DNA of 64,000 nucleotides from Psoroptes ovis (lineage: Eukaryota; Arthropoda; Arachnida; Sarcoptiformes; Psoroptidae): NCBI GenBank assembly GCA_002943765.1, contig PQWQ01000006.1, positions 1,426,001 to 1,490,000 on the forward strand, written 5' to 3'. A model generated the notes under the pieces. That model was not told where the DNA came from, made no database searches, and was given only the letters and a program-made list of their open reading frames with translations. Numbering within the stretch: the stretch's first letter is position 1; every line of letters begins with the position of its first letter. Shown one piece after another: positions 11,081-22,370 of this stretch. The translations under genes and the position numbers were made by a program.

Positions 11081-14000
11081 TCAAGATTTGATAATTGTTC
11101 CTGGTTCACAATAATAACGGCCTATTTTATTGTGATAGGAATTTGAAAATAAAAAAGATTTCATTAATTTCAATTCTAAAATAATTTCATAATTTTGAAC
11201 ATACCAGTACTAAATTGTCGTTTTATCAGAGATATACGGTAACCGCTACTGATCAATTCAAAATCGATTCCAGACAATAGTGTATCAAAACATTGAAATT
11301 GTACATAAACAGATGATGGACATGATGGTCCACCATTGCTTATATCAAATTTTGCTTTTATCGATCCTAAACCACAATTATCTGTAGTTTGAGATATTTC
11401 AGGAAATTTCCATGTTGCTTGTTTAGTTAATGAATCCCTGTCAATGATTGAAATGGAAATTTAATTCTAATTGATTTTTACAAAAAAAGCATATACTTAC
11501 CATTTACCGAATGGTTGTGATATCATTGATATTACGTTCGAATCGATATTGGCCGTAAATGTTACATTTCGTAATGGTTGCGGTTGCTGAAACGATTGCA
11601 TTATTCCAAATGCTGATGAATTATATTTATAATCTATTTTAAGATTAGTTTGATTTTCATTACATTTCCAATGTGAAACTAGTTGTAATGGTGCATTTTG
11701 TGCGCCATATTGCGTGCGAATTTGATATTTGATCATATCTAAATTATAATAACGAGCATTCGGTGTTTGTTCATGTAAACGTTTAATTGTTGATTGTAAT
11801 CGATTCATATTCATTTCATATGTATTAGATTCATCATTTGTTTCCACTCTGTAGAAATAAATTCAATTTAATTTTCAATCGAAGAATTTTTCTTTTGTTT
11901 TTCAATTTCAAAGGCTGAAATTGTTTCAAATTTTGAAATTTCTAATGCTAAAGATTCGATCATACTTACTGTTCAATAAGATCTTTAGAAAGAATTATTT
12001 TTTCCATGCAGTTCATATGCTTCAAACGAAACGTGAATTGAGGTAATGATGGATTTGTTGTCAAGACTTGTATTATGCCGGCTGAAAAAGCAATTTTGAT
12101 GCATCCAATAATCGTAATTTTTGAATGATCACCATCTACGCCTTTAAAACATGATCCTATCGATTCTTGAAACGCTATGGCGACTGGAATTATATCAGAC
12201 ATGCCAATGGTTAATGGTGAAGAATCACGTGATGAGCATAACGATATCGGTGTCATACGAAAATCACTCGATAATGACATTATACTCTCAGTACGTGACA
12301 TCATACCATTCGTCGATGATAATGACTGTGATTTAACGAGTGGATGTTGCGATGAATTCGGCGTAGTATACGCTTGCGATGGTTTGTATACACTGAACGT
12401 ATTCATAGTAGAAAACGCTGATGTTGGCAATGTCGATTTTGTGAATGATGCAGTTGTTGTTATTGTCGATGATGCAGCAATCGGTAGTGTGGAATCTTTT
12501 GAATGATCAACACTTTTTGGTGGTAAGGGCAATACATTGTATGTAGTAGTTGATGGGGTTGTTGTCATCTGGGTCATCATATCGCTAGTTTTCAATATAG
12601 AATGATCATTTGAAGAATTTGATAATTCACTAAAAGCAGCATAACGATCCACGACGGCCGTTGTCACTGCTGTAGTTTCAGCGACTGTGCCCACAATTGG
12701 TGCAATCATAGTATCGCTATGAGTTTTGGCCGGAAAATTGGTGTCCGTACATTTTGTATCAAATAAACTCAATATTTCATTTGTTTTTGCATTCGAAGAA
12801 TTTGAATTTGATACTGAAGAGATATCACGAGTGCGACGATTAACATTGGATGATGAAGATGGTGCAGGTAATGTTAATGCTGCAGCACTCAACATTAATT
12901 TCTGTTGCTGCTGATTATCATCAGCGGTTGATGTGACTGTGGATAAAGGTTTTATTTTCACAAATATTTTCTTTTCTTTTCCATCATCACTAAAATCATC
13001 TGAATCATCACCAGAATTATTTGAATCGCTACTCGTGAAACTAACGTTCTTTTTTATTGGTTCAGGCGGACGTATTGTGTAACCTTCGGCATCAATCATT
13101 AATTCATTACTTTGAGTATTTGAATCATTCAGATTTGTATTCGACAATGTTGATGTTGATTTATTAGAAGTAATATCTTCATTATTGTTATTATCATTAC
13201 AAGAATCGAATTCATTTGTTTCTTTTTTATCTTTTAAACTTTTATTTTTATTATTCTTATCTTTACGACTACGTAGAAACCCTATCATCAATTTTGAAAA
13301 ATTGAAACAGAGAGAAATTAATTTTTAAAAATTTAAATCTTTTGAAATTGAAAAGTTGAAGCTCTAAAGTTAAAGGCTTTGAGTAGCATAAATTTGCGAG
13401 AAAAGGCCATAAGAATAAGCAACAAAGAAATAATAAGCAATGCAAGTGTTGTTAATCGGTAGTGATTTGGTTAATATTTGAACAAAATGATAAACTTTTA
13501 TATTACATTTGGGCGTCAGATGATGATTGTGATGATTGAATAAATCTGGAAATGATTTATGATGATCTTTTGTGGTAGCCGTTGTTGTTATAGTGTTTGT
13601 GGTTGTTGTAGACACTGCGGTCGATTTTATATGATCAAAATGTTGCCGCTGCTGTTGTTGATGTTTAATTGTTTGCAATACAAAACTTTCCAGTGAATTT
13701 ATCGTAGAATAATGATTTGGATGACTTTTTACATCGCTATTACTATCAGTGTTTTCATTTACTATAATTTTTTTGATAATTTCATTTTTAATCGAAAGAT
13801 ACACATCAGAATTCATGTTAATTAGGAGATTAAAATGAATGGATAAATTTGAAATATACACGAATTTGAATATTATGAAAAGAGTCCAAAGAAGATACAT
13901 TCCAAAATACAAATAGAAAATATGGATGAGGAAAAAATCGATCAATCATTGAATCCAGAAACCTCCAATTAATATTCAATGTAATCTGAATGAAAAATTT

Positions 14001-15386
14001 TTACTTACCATCTTTTTTACAATGATCAACATTATTATTATTATTATTACTGTTCAATGAAGATGATAACAATGCATTTGATGATGATTGTACTGAATCT
14101 TTCGCTATCAATTGATTATTTTGACTATTATAATTATCATTGTTAATAGCATCAAATTCATTCATCATAATACCATTATTATTTAATAATTTAATATCAT
14201 TCATAGGTGATGCGGTGACATTATTGAATAGATTTAAATCCGAAGCGCTGGACATCATAGAATTTGATGAGGTCGGAGTTGTAGAAGTGATTGTCGATGA
14301 TGTATTTGTGAATAAATTCATAATGTTGGTATTTGAATCTTTTTTACTATTAGTATTATTGTTGCCCGTAGAATTCAAAGAATTCACAGTTAATTGATTT
14401 TGTTGATTCGTTGCGATATTCGCTTCTTCAAATTGAATTGTTGCTGGACGATTTGTACCAGTTGCCTTTGATTGTATAAATAATTCTAATAATTTTTCCG
14501 TTGATAATTGCGTGAAATTTTGACGAAATTCATTGTAAACTTGTCCCATCATCGCATGACTACTTTCAAGAATTTCTGTATATATTGTCAAATAATTTTT
14601 CATTTCATTCATATGATTTTCTTCGAGTGTTTGAAATTTACGACAAGAATTACTGAATTTACGTTCAAATTCTTCTTTGACCTTTGTATATTTTTCAATC
14701 AAATTTTGATATTCTATCGATGCTTTGTTTGTACGTGCTTCAGCTTTTTCGATATCTTTTTGTGATACACTATTCGAGTCTTTGCGTAAACGTTCCAATT
14801 CTACTTGTTTTGAATGAAAAAATTCTTTCGCTTTATTCAATGCATTCGATGTTTCTTTCAATTCGTTTATTATGTCGATTGTAGTCGATTCTTCATTTTT
14901 AATTTGTTTTTGTTTACGATGATGTTCATCAAAATATTTATTCATTTCTTTCATCAGCTGATTCAATCGTTGTATTGTCTCCATATGTACTGATGATAAC
15001 TTTTCTGTTGATGTTCGTAACATGGACCATATTGGCTGAAATGTTCTATAGCACGAAAAAATTCAAAAATATTAAATCAAATCTGTAATAATCAATTTGA
15101 ATTCAATTACCCTAATTGTTGATTATTCGTCGTTGAAATTGTTTTACGTGATAATTTTTGTAAAAAATTATTATTATATTCTTCTAGAAATATACGAGAA
15201 CGTAATAATTCAGATAATTCTTTTACTGCCGTTGATCCATATTTTAAATTTTGATATAATACATCGAAACCATTTTGTTTATCACCCTATCCGTATCCAT
15301 TGATGGAAGATAATCAATAGGCTGATTATTTGGTAGTCGAAGTCACAACTTACCCAAAAATGATTTTGAAAATCGACAGACATCAT
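11081..15386 (-). CDS. FCHO: F-BAR and mu-homology endocytic adaptor
   Basis: Seven exons: 15354-15386, 15111-15286, 14009-15045, 11970-13281, 11501-11848, 11205-11437 and 11081-11121, with consistent phases, give 1059 residues. FCHO proteins (Syp1 family, muniscins) bend membrane and nucleate clathrin-coated pits with AP-2, Eps15 and intersectin. Residues 1-270 form the F-BAR domain, with DVLYQNLKYG, TSTEKL and the long coiled-coil helices. The middle is a low-complexity Asn/Ser/Thr linker of about 500 residues. Residues from about 780 are the mu-homology domain, ending in SGYRISLIKRQFSTG plus a short tail, as in FCHO1/2. The final exon adds only 12 residues and the stop. The linker is much richer in homopolymers than I expect in vertebrate homologues. 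Vertebrates have FCHO1 and FCHO2, and I cannot say which is closer. Confidence 0.92.
13507..13816 (-). other. Possible alternative first exon in FCHO intron 3
   Basis: Intron 3 of FCHO (13282-14008) contains an open frame. If it starts at the ATG at 13816 and splices at a GTAATA donor (intron side 13506), it gives 103 codons plus one base, exactly the phase needed to join exon 4. Its composition (Ser, Thr, His, Gln, Asn) resembles the FCHO linker. The product would lack the F-BAR domain. The donor is weak and the frame also reads on through, so this is a hypothesis. Confidence 0.3.
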
Positions 15387-16396
15387 TTTGGTATAATTTC
15401 GAAAATCTTTGAGTGACTAATTTTTAATCAATATAAGGATGAATAATATAAAATAAAGATTCAATAATCAAATGGCACAATATAAAATAAAATATCTAAA
15501 AATAAAAATTATGAAATAAATGAGGCGTTAACAGTGAATCAAAATATATTAGCTTGTTATGTCAGGCACAATTGAATTAAATGTTAAGAAATAAACAATA
15601 CTCAAAAATTTAAATGATCAAATCGTTAAGTATCATTAATCTAATCGACATCAATAGATGTCCATTTTTTCTAATTAAATCGGTGATTCAAATTTTTTTC
15701 AAGGAAATTTCCAGCAAAAAACAAAAACATAAACAAAACAAATACGAGCATATATCTCATTTACACACACACTTGATTTATGAATGATTTGATAAATTTT
15801 CGAGTAGAGCACATTTGTTAAAATGCCGCATGAGCAAATCTGAATTATCTCAATGAATGCCGGGAACGTCTTGCCTCAATGAGTTTGCGGCGTTAAACTT
15901 CGTCAACGGCAAAGTATTCATGTCCTGATTGATACGTCATAGTCATATATGATTTACATGCCAAAAAAACGCATGCGTTTAGAGATATGGCCAGAGATTT
16001 GAAAAAAAGTCACGAATGTATTGACATAATCAAATCATAAAAATCTTTAGATTCATTCACATTCATACAGGTGAATGTGAATTTGTAAATTGACGGGAAT
16101 AATTGAAATTTAAAAAATAATTAAATTGAAGATAACTGACCCTCATAATAATCGTAATTATCAATAGTTATAATGGAAATGATTATGTTAATCAATTGTA
16201 TTATTATACATTTATTTGAATATGATTTGATTTTTGAAAAAGAATTAATTAAAAAATTTGCCAAAGAGTAAGTTGATCAAAATTAAACATATAAATACGA
16301 GTAGAAATTTTGATGAAAATTTGAAAATTTTCCTCGTATTTGTTATTATTTGCATTATCCAAACTATTGTATTTTCGTGTTGAAGAAAAACACAAA
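15387..16396. other. Divergent intergenic region FCHO / GMC oxidoreductase
   Basis: About 1 kb that should hold both promoters. It contains GC-richer patches around 15820-15920 and a perfect 14-base palindrome AAACGCATGCGTTT at 15967-15980, which resembles an NRF1-type or other dimeric-factor site. No ORF is supportable apart from the in-frame upstream ATG of the GMC gene at 16340. Confidence 0.5.
15967..15980. promoter_or_regulatory. 14-bp perfect palindrome with GCATGC core
   Basis: AAACGCATGCGTTT is fully self-complementary and contains two CpG steps in very AT-rich surroundings, between two divergent gene starts. The core is close to the palindromic NRF1 recognition pattern, but the flanks differ from its consensus. 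The factor is not known. Confidence 0.35.
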
Positions 16397-18556
16397 ATGT
16401 CAACACCGTCATTAACCTATCAATTATTGACGGTTGCCGTCGTCATATTACAGCGACAAATGATGCATAATAATGTTGGCAGCCGTAATGAATGGAATCA
16501 ATCATATGATTATATTGTTGTAGGTTCCGGTACGGCTGGATCATTGATTGCTGGAAGATTGACAGAAAATCCATCGGTATCAGTATTGTTAATTGAAGCT
16601 GGTGGTCCAGCATCGGTCATCACTGATATGCCAATCGAATCATGGAACATTGAAGTTGGTGAATTTGATTGGGGTTATCGTACTGTTCCGCAAGCGAATG
16701 CAGGTTTGTATATCAATCAATTGCAACCATTATTGCATTTTCCAATCATATTTGTGTTTGATCTATTGAAGGTTTTGGTTTTAGAAATCGCCAAATGGTA
16801 TATCCTCGCGGTAAAGTTGTTGGTGGTTCACATACAACAAACTTTGCCATTTATAATCGTGGTAATCGTAGAGATTTTGATCATTGGGCCGATTATTATG
16901 GCTTGCCAGAATGGTCATACGAAAACGTTTTACCATATTTTTTACGCAGTGAAAATAATTCCAATATTGAATATGTTGGAGCTTCGCCTGATCATCATTC
17001 GACTTCTGGTCATATAGAAATATCAAGTGCACCACATCCTGATCCAATTTTGTTGAAATATATGGAAAGTTGGAACATTCAAGGTGTACCCTACACAGAT
17101 TTTAATGGACCACAACAATTCGGCACAAGTAAGTAATCATAAGTTATGAAATTTGCCTTTGACGTAGTGGTGAGTTGTTCTCATCATTACATATCAATCA
17201 TTTGAGTGGAATTAAATATCAATCCATATTAATCAAAATTATTTTGACTTACAGCATTGATCCAACAAACAATTTCGACACAGAATTATACACGATTATC
17301 GACATCAAATGCGTTCATAATACCGGCATTAAATCGCAATAATCTACATGTATTGATTCGAACTCATTGCACACGTGTCTTGTTGCGAAACAATACAAAC
17401 ACAAATCGCTTAGAAGCATATGGTGTAGAATTTGTTCGAAACAATCGAACACATCAAGTGTTTGCAAATGCTGAAGTCATATTATCAGCTGGTGCCGTAA
17501 ATACTCCGCAAATTATGATATTATCTGGCATTGGACCAAGACAACATCTCGAAGAATTAGGCATTCAAGTTCAAATGGATTTGCCAGTTGGTGAACAATT
17601 ACAAGATCATATACTTATACCTGTTGATTATTTAGTTACTAATGAAAGTCTTATACAATATAATAGTGATGTTAATAATGTTTTGACCGTTGAAAATCTT
17701 TATAATTATTATATTAATAATCAAGGTCCTATCACACAATTACCAGTCATATTATCTTACCATTCAACTAGAGTAAATGATGTACCAGATTGGCCAGATG
17801 GTATTATGGCTACTTTGATAGATCAAGTCCGTAAGTTTGATCTTACAAAATTATTATAATGCTTTATCTCATAATTTCATATTCATATGCAGCTGAAGAT
17901 GTATCAGTATTGACACAATATATGCAAGATCCAGATGCATGGGCTGAATATTTGCGGCCGTTGTCGAATGATCGCCGACATTTTTACGTATTCTACGCTG
18001 TCTATCGGCCAAGAAGTCGTGGTACAATTCGACTTCGTTCAACTGATCCATTCGATCCACCATTGATTGATCCGAATTATTATGGTGATTTACAAGATTT
18101 AGCCGTAGCGGTTGATACTATGAGTGCCGGTATGGAAATGATGGAACAACCTTTTTTCAGACAATTTGCTCGAATATATCCACGTCCGATTCCTGGCTGT
18201 CAATTTTGTTCGGATAGACCTTATTATAAATGTTATACATATTTGTCTTGTTATGCACAAACACTTACTTTGACATCATATCATCCAACATGTAAGTAAT
18301 CAGATCTTTGATGTACAAACAGTCAAGTTGATAATTTTTTGTTTTGAAAATAGGTACATGTCGAATGGGTAATTCTACTGATCCTGGTGCATGTGTTGAT
18401 GAACATTTGCGAGTTCGAGGGGTCGGTAATCTCCGTGTAATTGATGCATCGATAATGCCAAAAATAAATAATGCAAATACGAATGCTGCTGTTATGATGA
18501 TTGCTGAACGCGGAGTTGATTTTATACGACAAGATATGTTGTCGAGGTCATTGTAA
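16397..18556 (+). CDS. GMC-family FAD oxidoreductase (glucose-dehydrogenase-like)
   Basis: Five exons: 16397-16703, 16772-17128, 17255-17830, 17893-18291 and 18354-18556, giving 613 residues. Family members oxidise sugars or other alcohols using FAD. The FAD-binding motif VGSGTAGS lies about 50 residues in, followed by IEAGG, the GMC signature around PRGKVVGGS, the second signature VILSAGAVNTPQIMILSGIG, and the C-terminal RVIDASIMP and NTNAA. A hydrophobic N-terminus (residues 4-18) suggests secretion or membrane insertion. An in-frame ATG at 16340 would add 19 residues, but the shorter start gives the cleaner signal. The usual HPTGTC near the C-terminus reads HPTCTC because the split codon across the last intron gives TGT, not GGT. 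The active-site Gly in SGNTNAP also reads Ala here. Confidence 0.9.
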
Positions 18557-19047
18557 AAACATGATAACAATTTTAATACTAAAAACTAACATCAATGTCA
18601 ATGATGATTATTTCAATAATTAATTAGCCATGAAATTCATATACGACCAATACAAACAAACAAAAAAACATAATAAACAAAATTAAATCGATATATTCGA
18701 ATAAACAAAAACAAAATTTCGATAAATAAATTATCAATTTTTAATTATTTTTAAAAATTGAATTTATGATTAGTGCTGCTGATTAGGTATTAATACGTCC
18801 TTATTAGGCTAAATTTTCAGAGATTAGCGAATTTGCTATTCATGAGGAATTAGATTATCGAGGAGGTAAATTTGATGCCATCATCTTGGAGCTGTGTACA
18901 CAAACAAATGATCAAAACACCTTTTGATTGTGTAAATAGAAAAATTGATTTGAAATTCGGTATATAAAAGTACAAAGAGATTAGATCAAGGAATTTTTGA
19001 TTGAGCGATTTGATATCGAATCCAATTAATTTCAATGTATTTAAAAA
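18557..19047. other. Intergenic region
   Basis: 491 bp between two plus-strand genes. It has AATAAA-type 3' end signals near 18671-18708 and otherwise nothing recognisable. Confidence 0.6.
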
Positions 19048-19725
19048 ATGATTAAAACAATTGAGAAATTCAGCGATAATATTCATCATTCACATCGACT
19101 GCGGAACATTTTGTTAATTATTATATTGATTAATTCTATATTACTGATTAATGGTCAATATATTGGTGGTAATAATAACAATATAATACAGGAAATGATT
19201 ATTGCTATGAATGCATATTGTGGTGAGTTATGACTAAATTTAAATTTGAATAAAATTAATCTAATAAGATAAAAATTGAATCAAATCATAGACAATATAT
19301 GTACAAGTGATATTACACATAATTATATTGCACATTGTTTCTTACAATCTAATAATAATATTATCACAAGAATGCTAAGACAATGTACATTACAAAATTC
19401 AAATTATTTCTTCAATAGTCGAATTAATTGTAATCAGCGTTCCTTGATACAAATGGAAAAATGTTTATTACGGTCTTCATATAATTATCGTTTTTCAATG
19501 GTATCACCGTATCTACAGCAAAATACATGGAATACAAGAAGATGTTTAAATAATACTGTTTCTATGCGCAATCGTAATTGTCTACGCTTTTATTATCCAC
19601 GTCTTCGTTGGTATTTACCACAACGATCACTATCGAATAATTTTAAAAATTATAATTCAAATTATAATCATAATTATAATAACCAAGATGATTTGATTAT
19701 GAATCTATCCGAAATTTACGAATAA
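19048..19725 (+). CDS. Small secreted cysteine-containing orphan protein
   Basis: Two exons, 19048-19222 and 19292-19725, join in phase 1 across a 69 bp GT-AG intron for 202 residues. A polar N-terminus is followed by a strongly hydrophobic Leu/Ile segment (about residues 20-36) ending in NGQ, consistent with a signal peptide or signal anchor. The mature part has eight cysteines in an even number suitable for four disulfides (spaced through AYC, NICTS, AHC, RQC, INC, EKC, RRC, RNC), and then an Asn/Tyr-rich tail. I do not recognise the fold; no family assignment is offered. An AATAAA lies at 19779-19784. It could be a lineage-specific secreted protein. The intron and signal sequence argue for a genuine gene. 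Confidence 0.6.
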
Positions 19726-20328
19726 ATTATTATTATTATCATTGCATTACATGATCATATCATAATGAATACTATGACAATAAATATTTACGTTTTCTAA
19801 AGTAAATCGATTGTTATCTCTATTTTCTTTAAAAATTTTTTCTGAAAATATCTCCATTAATTTAAATTTGAGTTCAAAAATATCATTCGATTTAAAAATT
19901 TTTTTTATTCATTTCTGATTTGATTCGCATTTGTCTAAGAAATTCACAAAAAATCAAAATTTTTCGTATGATTGGTTCATAAAAGCATTATATGCTAAAC
20001 CTAGTTGTTCTTGGTATTTAGAGTATGATCACCTCATCCTGAGAAATTTCCATAAAATAATTTTATGATAATTTACTCAGAGATATGCATAAATACGTTT
20101 AACCTTGATGAGCATAAAAATACAAACATGTTATCAAAATGTGTATGATATGATGCTAATGAATATATTCGATCGATTTATGGAAAAAATTTTTTGATAA
20201 ATCATAATATGTACACAAATTCATATATAAACAATAATAAATTAATATTTTCAAGTTTATTTCCGAAAATATTTCGATTATAAACAATTACTTTTTTAAG
20301 ATATTCATTCCAAAATTATTTTTAAAAA
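19726..20328. other. Intergenic region upstream of ATIC
   Basis: About 600 bp of AT-rich sequence that should include the ATIC promoter. No gene is seen. Confidence 0.6.
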
Positions 20329-22278
20329 ATGGCCGGAGAATTAGGTGAGTAAATTAAAAAACAAGACGTTTTCGATCAATCAATTCTTCAATTTATCCTT
20401 AAATCAGCTGTTTTAAGTGTTTCAAACAAAGCTGGTTTGATTGAATTTGCACGAAAACTTCATCAAACGGGCTTGAAATTAGTTGCAAGCGGCGGCACAG
20501 CAAAAGCTATAAGGGATGCAAATTTACCAGTGACCGATGTATCGGCGATAACTGGTGCACCTGAAATGCTAGCTGGTCGTGTGAAAACATTACATCCAGC
20601 CATACATGGTGGTATTTTAGCACGAAAAATTGCCACCGATGAAGCTGATATGGAACGGCAAAATTACCAATATATAAGTGTCGTTGTTTGTAATTTATAT
20701 CCATTCGTGCAGACAATCACTGCACCAAATGTAACTGTTGATGATGCTGTTGAACAGATTGATATTGGTGGTGTTACCTTGCTTCGAGCGGCAGCAAAAA
20801 ATTTCAACCGTGTAACTATTGTTTGTGATCCAAGTGATTACGAAACTGTTGGCAATGAACTAGTGTCTACTGGTGGATGTGTGTCGCTAGAAACCCGAAA
20901 ACATTTGGCAGTCAAAGCATTTAATCATACAGCCGCATATGATGATGCCATTTCCAATTATTTCAGACGACAATTTAGTAATGGTATTTCTCAACTAAAT
21001 CTCCGTTATGGTATGAATCCACATCAGAAACCAGCACAAATATATTCTACCGAAGGTCCCTTGCCGGTTACAGTTGTCAATGGTGCACCTGGTTTCATAA
21101 ATCTATGTGATGCATTCAATGCGTATCAATTAGTTCGAGAATTATATCGTGCGTTAGACATGCCAGCTGCTGCTTCATTTAAACATGTAAGTCCCGCAGG
21201 TGCTGCTGTAGCCGTACCACTAACGCCGGAAGAACTAAAAGTTTGCATGGTCGAAGATTTAGCTGATGAATTGACACCAATATCAACGGCTTATGCACGT
21301 GCACGTGGTGCTGATCGTATGTCATCGTTCGGCGATTTTGTTGCATTATCACACAAATGTGATGCAACGACGGCACGTATTATTTCCAGAGAAGTATCTG
21401 ACGGCATCATAGCACCGGATTTTGAAGAAAAAGCATTAGAAATTCTTCGTAAAAAGAAAAATGGTGCCTATTGTATTTTGAAAATTGATCCAAATTATGA
21501 ACCGAATTTGACTGAAACCCGTACTTTGTTCGGTATTCGAATGGAACAAAGAAGAAATGATGCAGTAATCAATGAAGAAATGTTCAGCAAAGAAAAAGTC
21601 ATTGTACAATCAGGCGAGGTAAATATTTCAATTTGAATGATCTAATACCTGCTGCCTTATTAGCTGAAGGCTCACAATGAATATTTTAACTATAACTTGA
21701 CTCACTTTTGATAATTTGCATTTCAGCTTACGAAAGAAGCTATGCGGGATTTGATTGTGGCTACTGTTGCTGTAAAATTTACTCAATCAAATTCAGTTTG
21801 TTATGCACTTAATGGACAAGTGATTGGAATTGGTGCTGGCCAACAATCTCGTATACATTGCACACGATTGGCCGGTGAAAAAGCTGAAAATTGGTGGCTA
21901 CGTCATCATCCAAACATTTTGAATGCACAATTTAGAAAAACAGTAAAACGAGCTGAAATATCAAACATAATTGATGCATATGTACTCGGTATTATTGGCA
22001 GTGAAATGGACCGAAAAACATTCGAAAATGCATTCGATTGTCCACCACCATTATTGTCAGAAACTGACCGTAAAGAATGGATCAGTAAGCTAACAAATGT
22101 TGCCGTTAGTTCCGATGCATTTTTCCCATTCCGTGATAACATTGATCGTGCACGGTGTTCAGGCGCAAAATACATTGCCAGTCCTGGTGGATCAGTTGGC
22201 GATAAATCCGTAATAGAAGCATGTCGTGAGCATCAATTAACATTGATACATACAGGTGTACGTTTGTTTCATCATTAA
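20329..22278 (+). CDS. ATIC: ATIC: AICAR formyltransferase / IMP cyclohydrolase
   Basis: Three exons, 20329-20344, 20408-21618 and 21727-22278, make 592 residues, the same length as I recall for human ATIC. The enzyme performs the last two steps of de novo purine synthesis: formylation of AICAR with 10-formyl-THF and ring closure to IMP. The N-terminal cyclohydrolase part shows SVSNKAGL, ASGGTAKAIRD, GRVKTLHPAIHGGIL and NLYPF. The C-terminal formyltransferase part shows LRYGMNPHQKPAQ, the catalytic FKHVSPAGAA (Lys264, His265), IGAGQQSRIHCTRLA and FPFRDNID. The first exon holds only five codons plus one base. An AATAAA at 22306-22311 marks the 3' end. The stop is 92 bp from the convergent SelO homologue stop, so the 3' UTRs probably overlap. 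Confidence 0.97.
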
Positions 22279-22370
22279 ATCATTTCGATTCGGTTCAAAT
22301 ATAAAAATAAACATTTTAAAATGAAAATTCACAAAAAAACAAATAACAGGTTGAACGGTAAAATAAATAA

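Noticed and set aside
12177..12506. 109-residue plus-strand ORF opposite FCHO exon 4
   Set aside because: Antisense shadow of the FCHO linker; no independent support.
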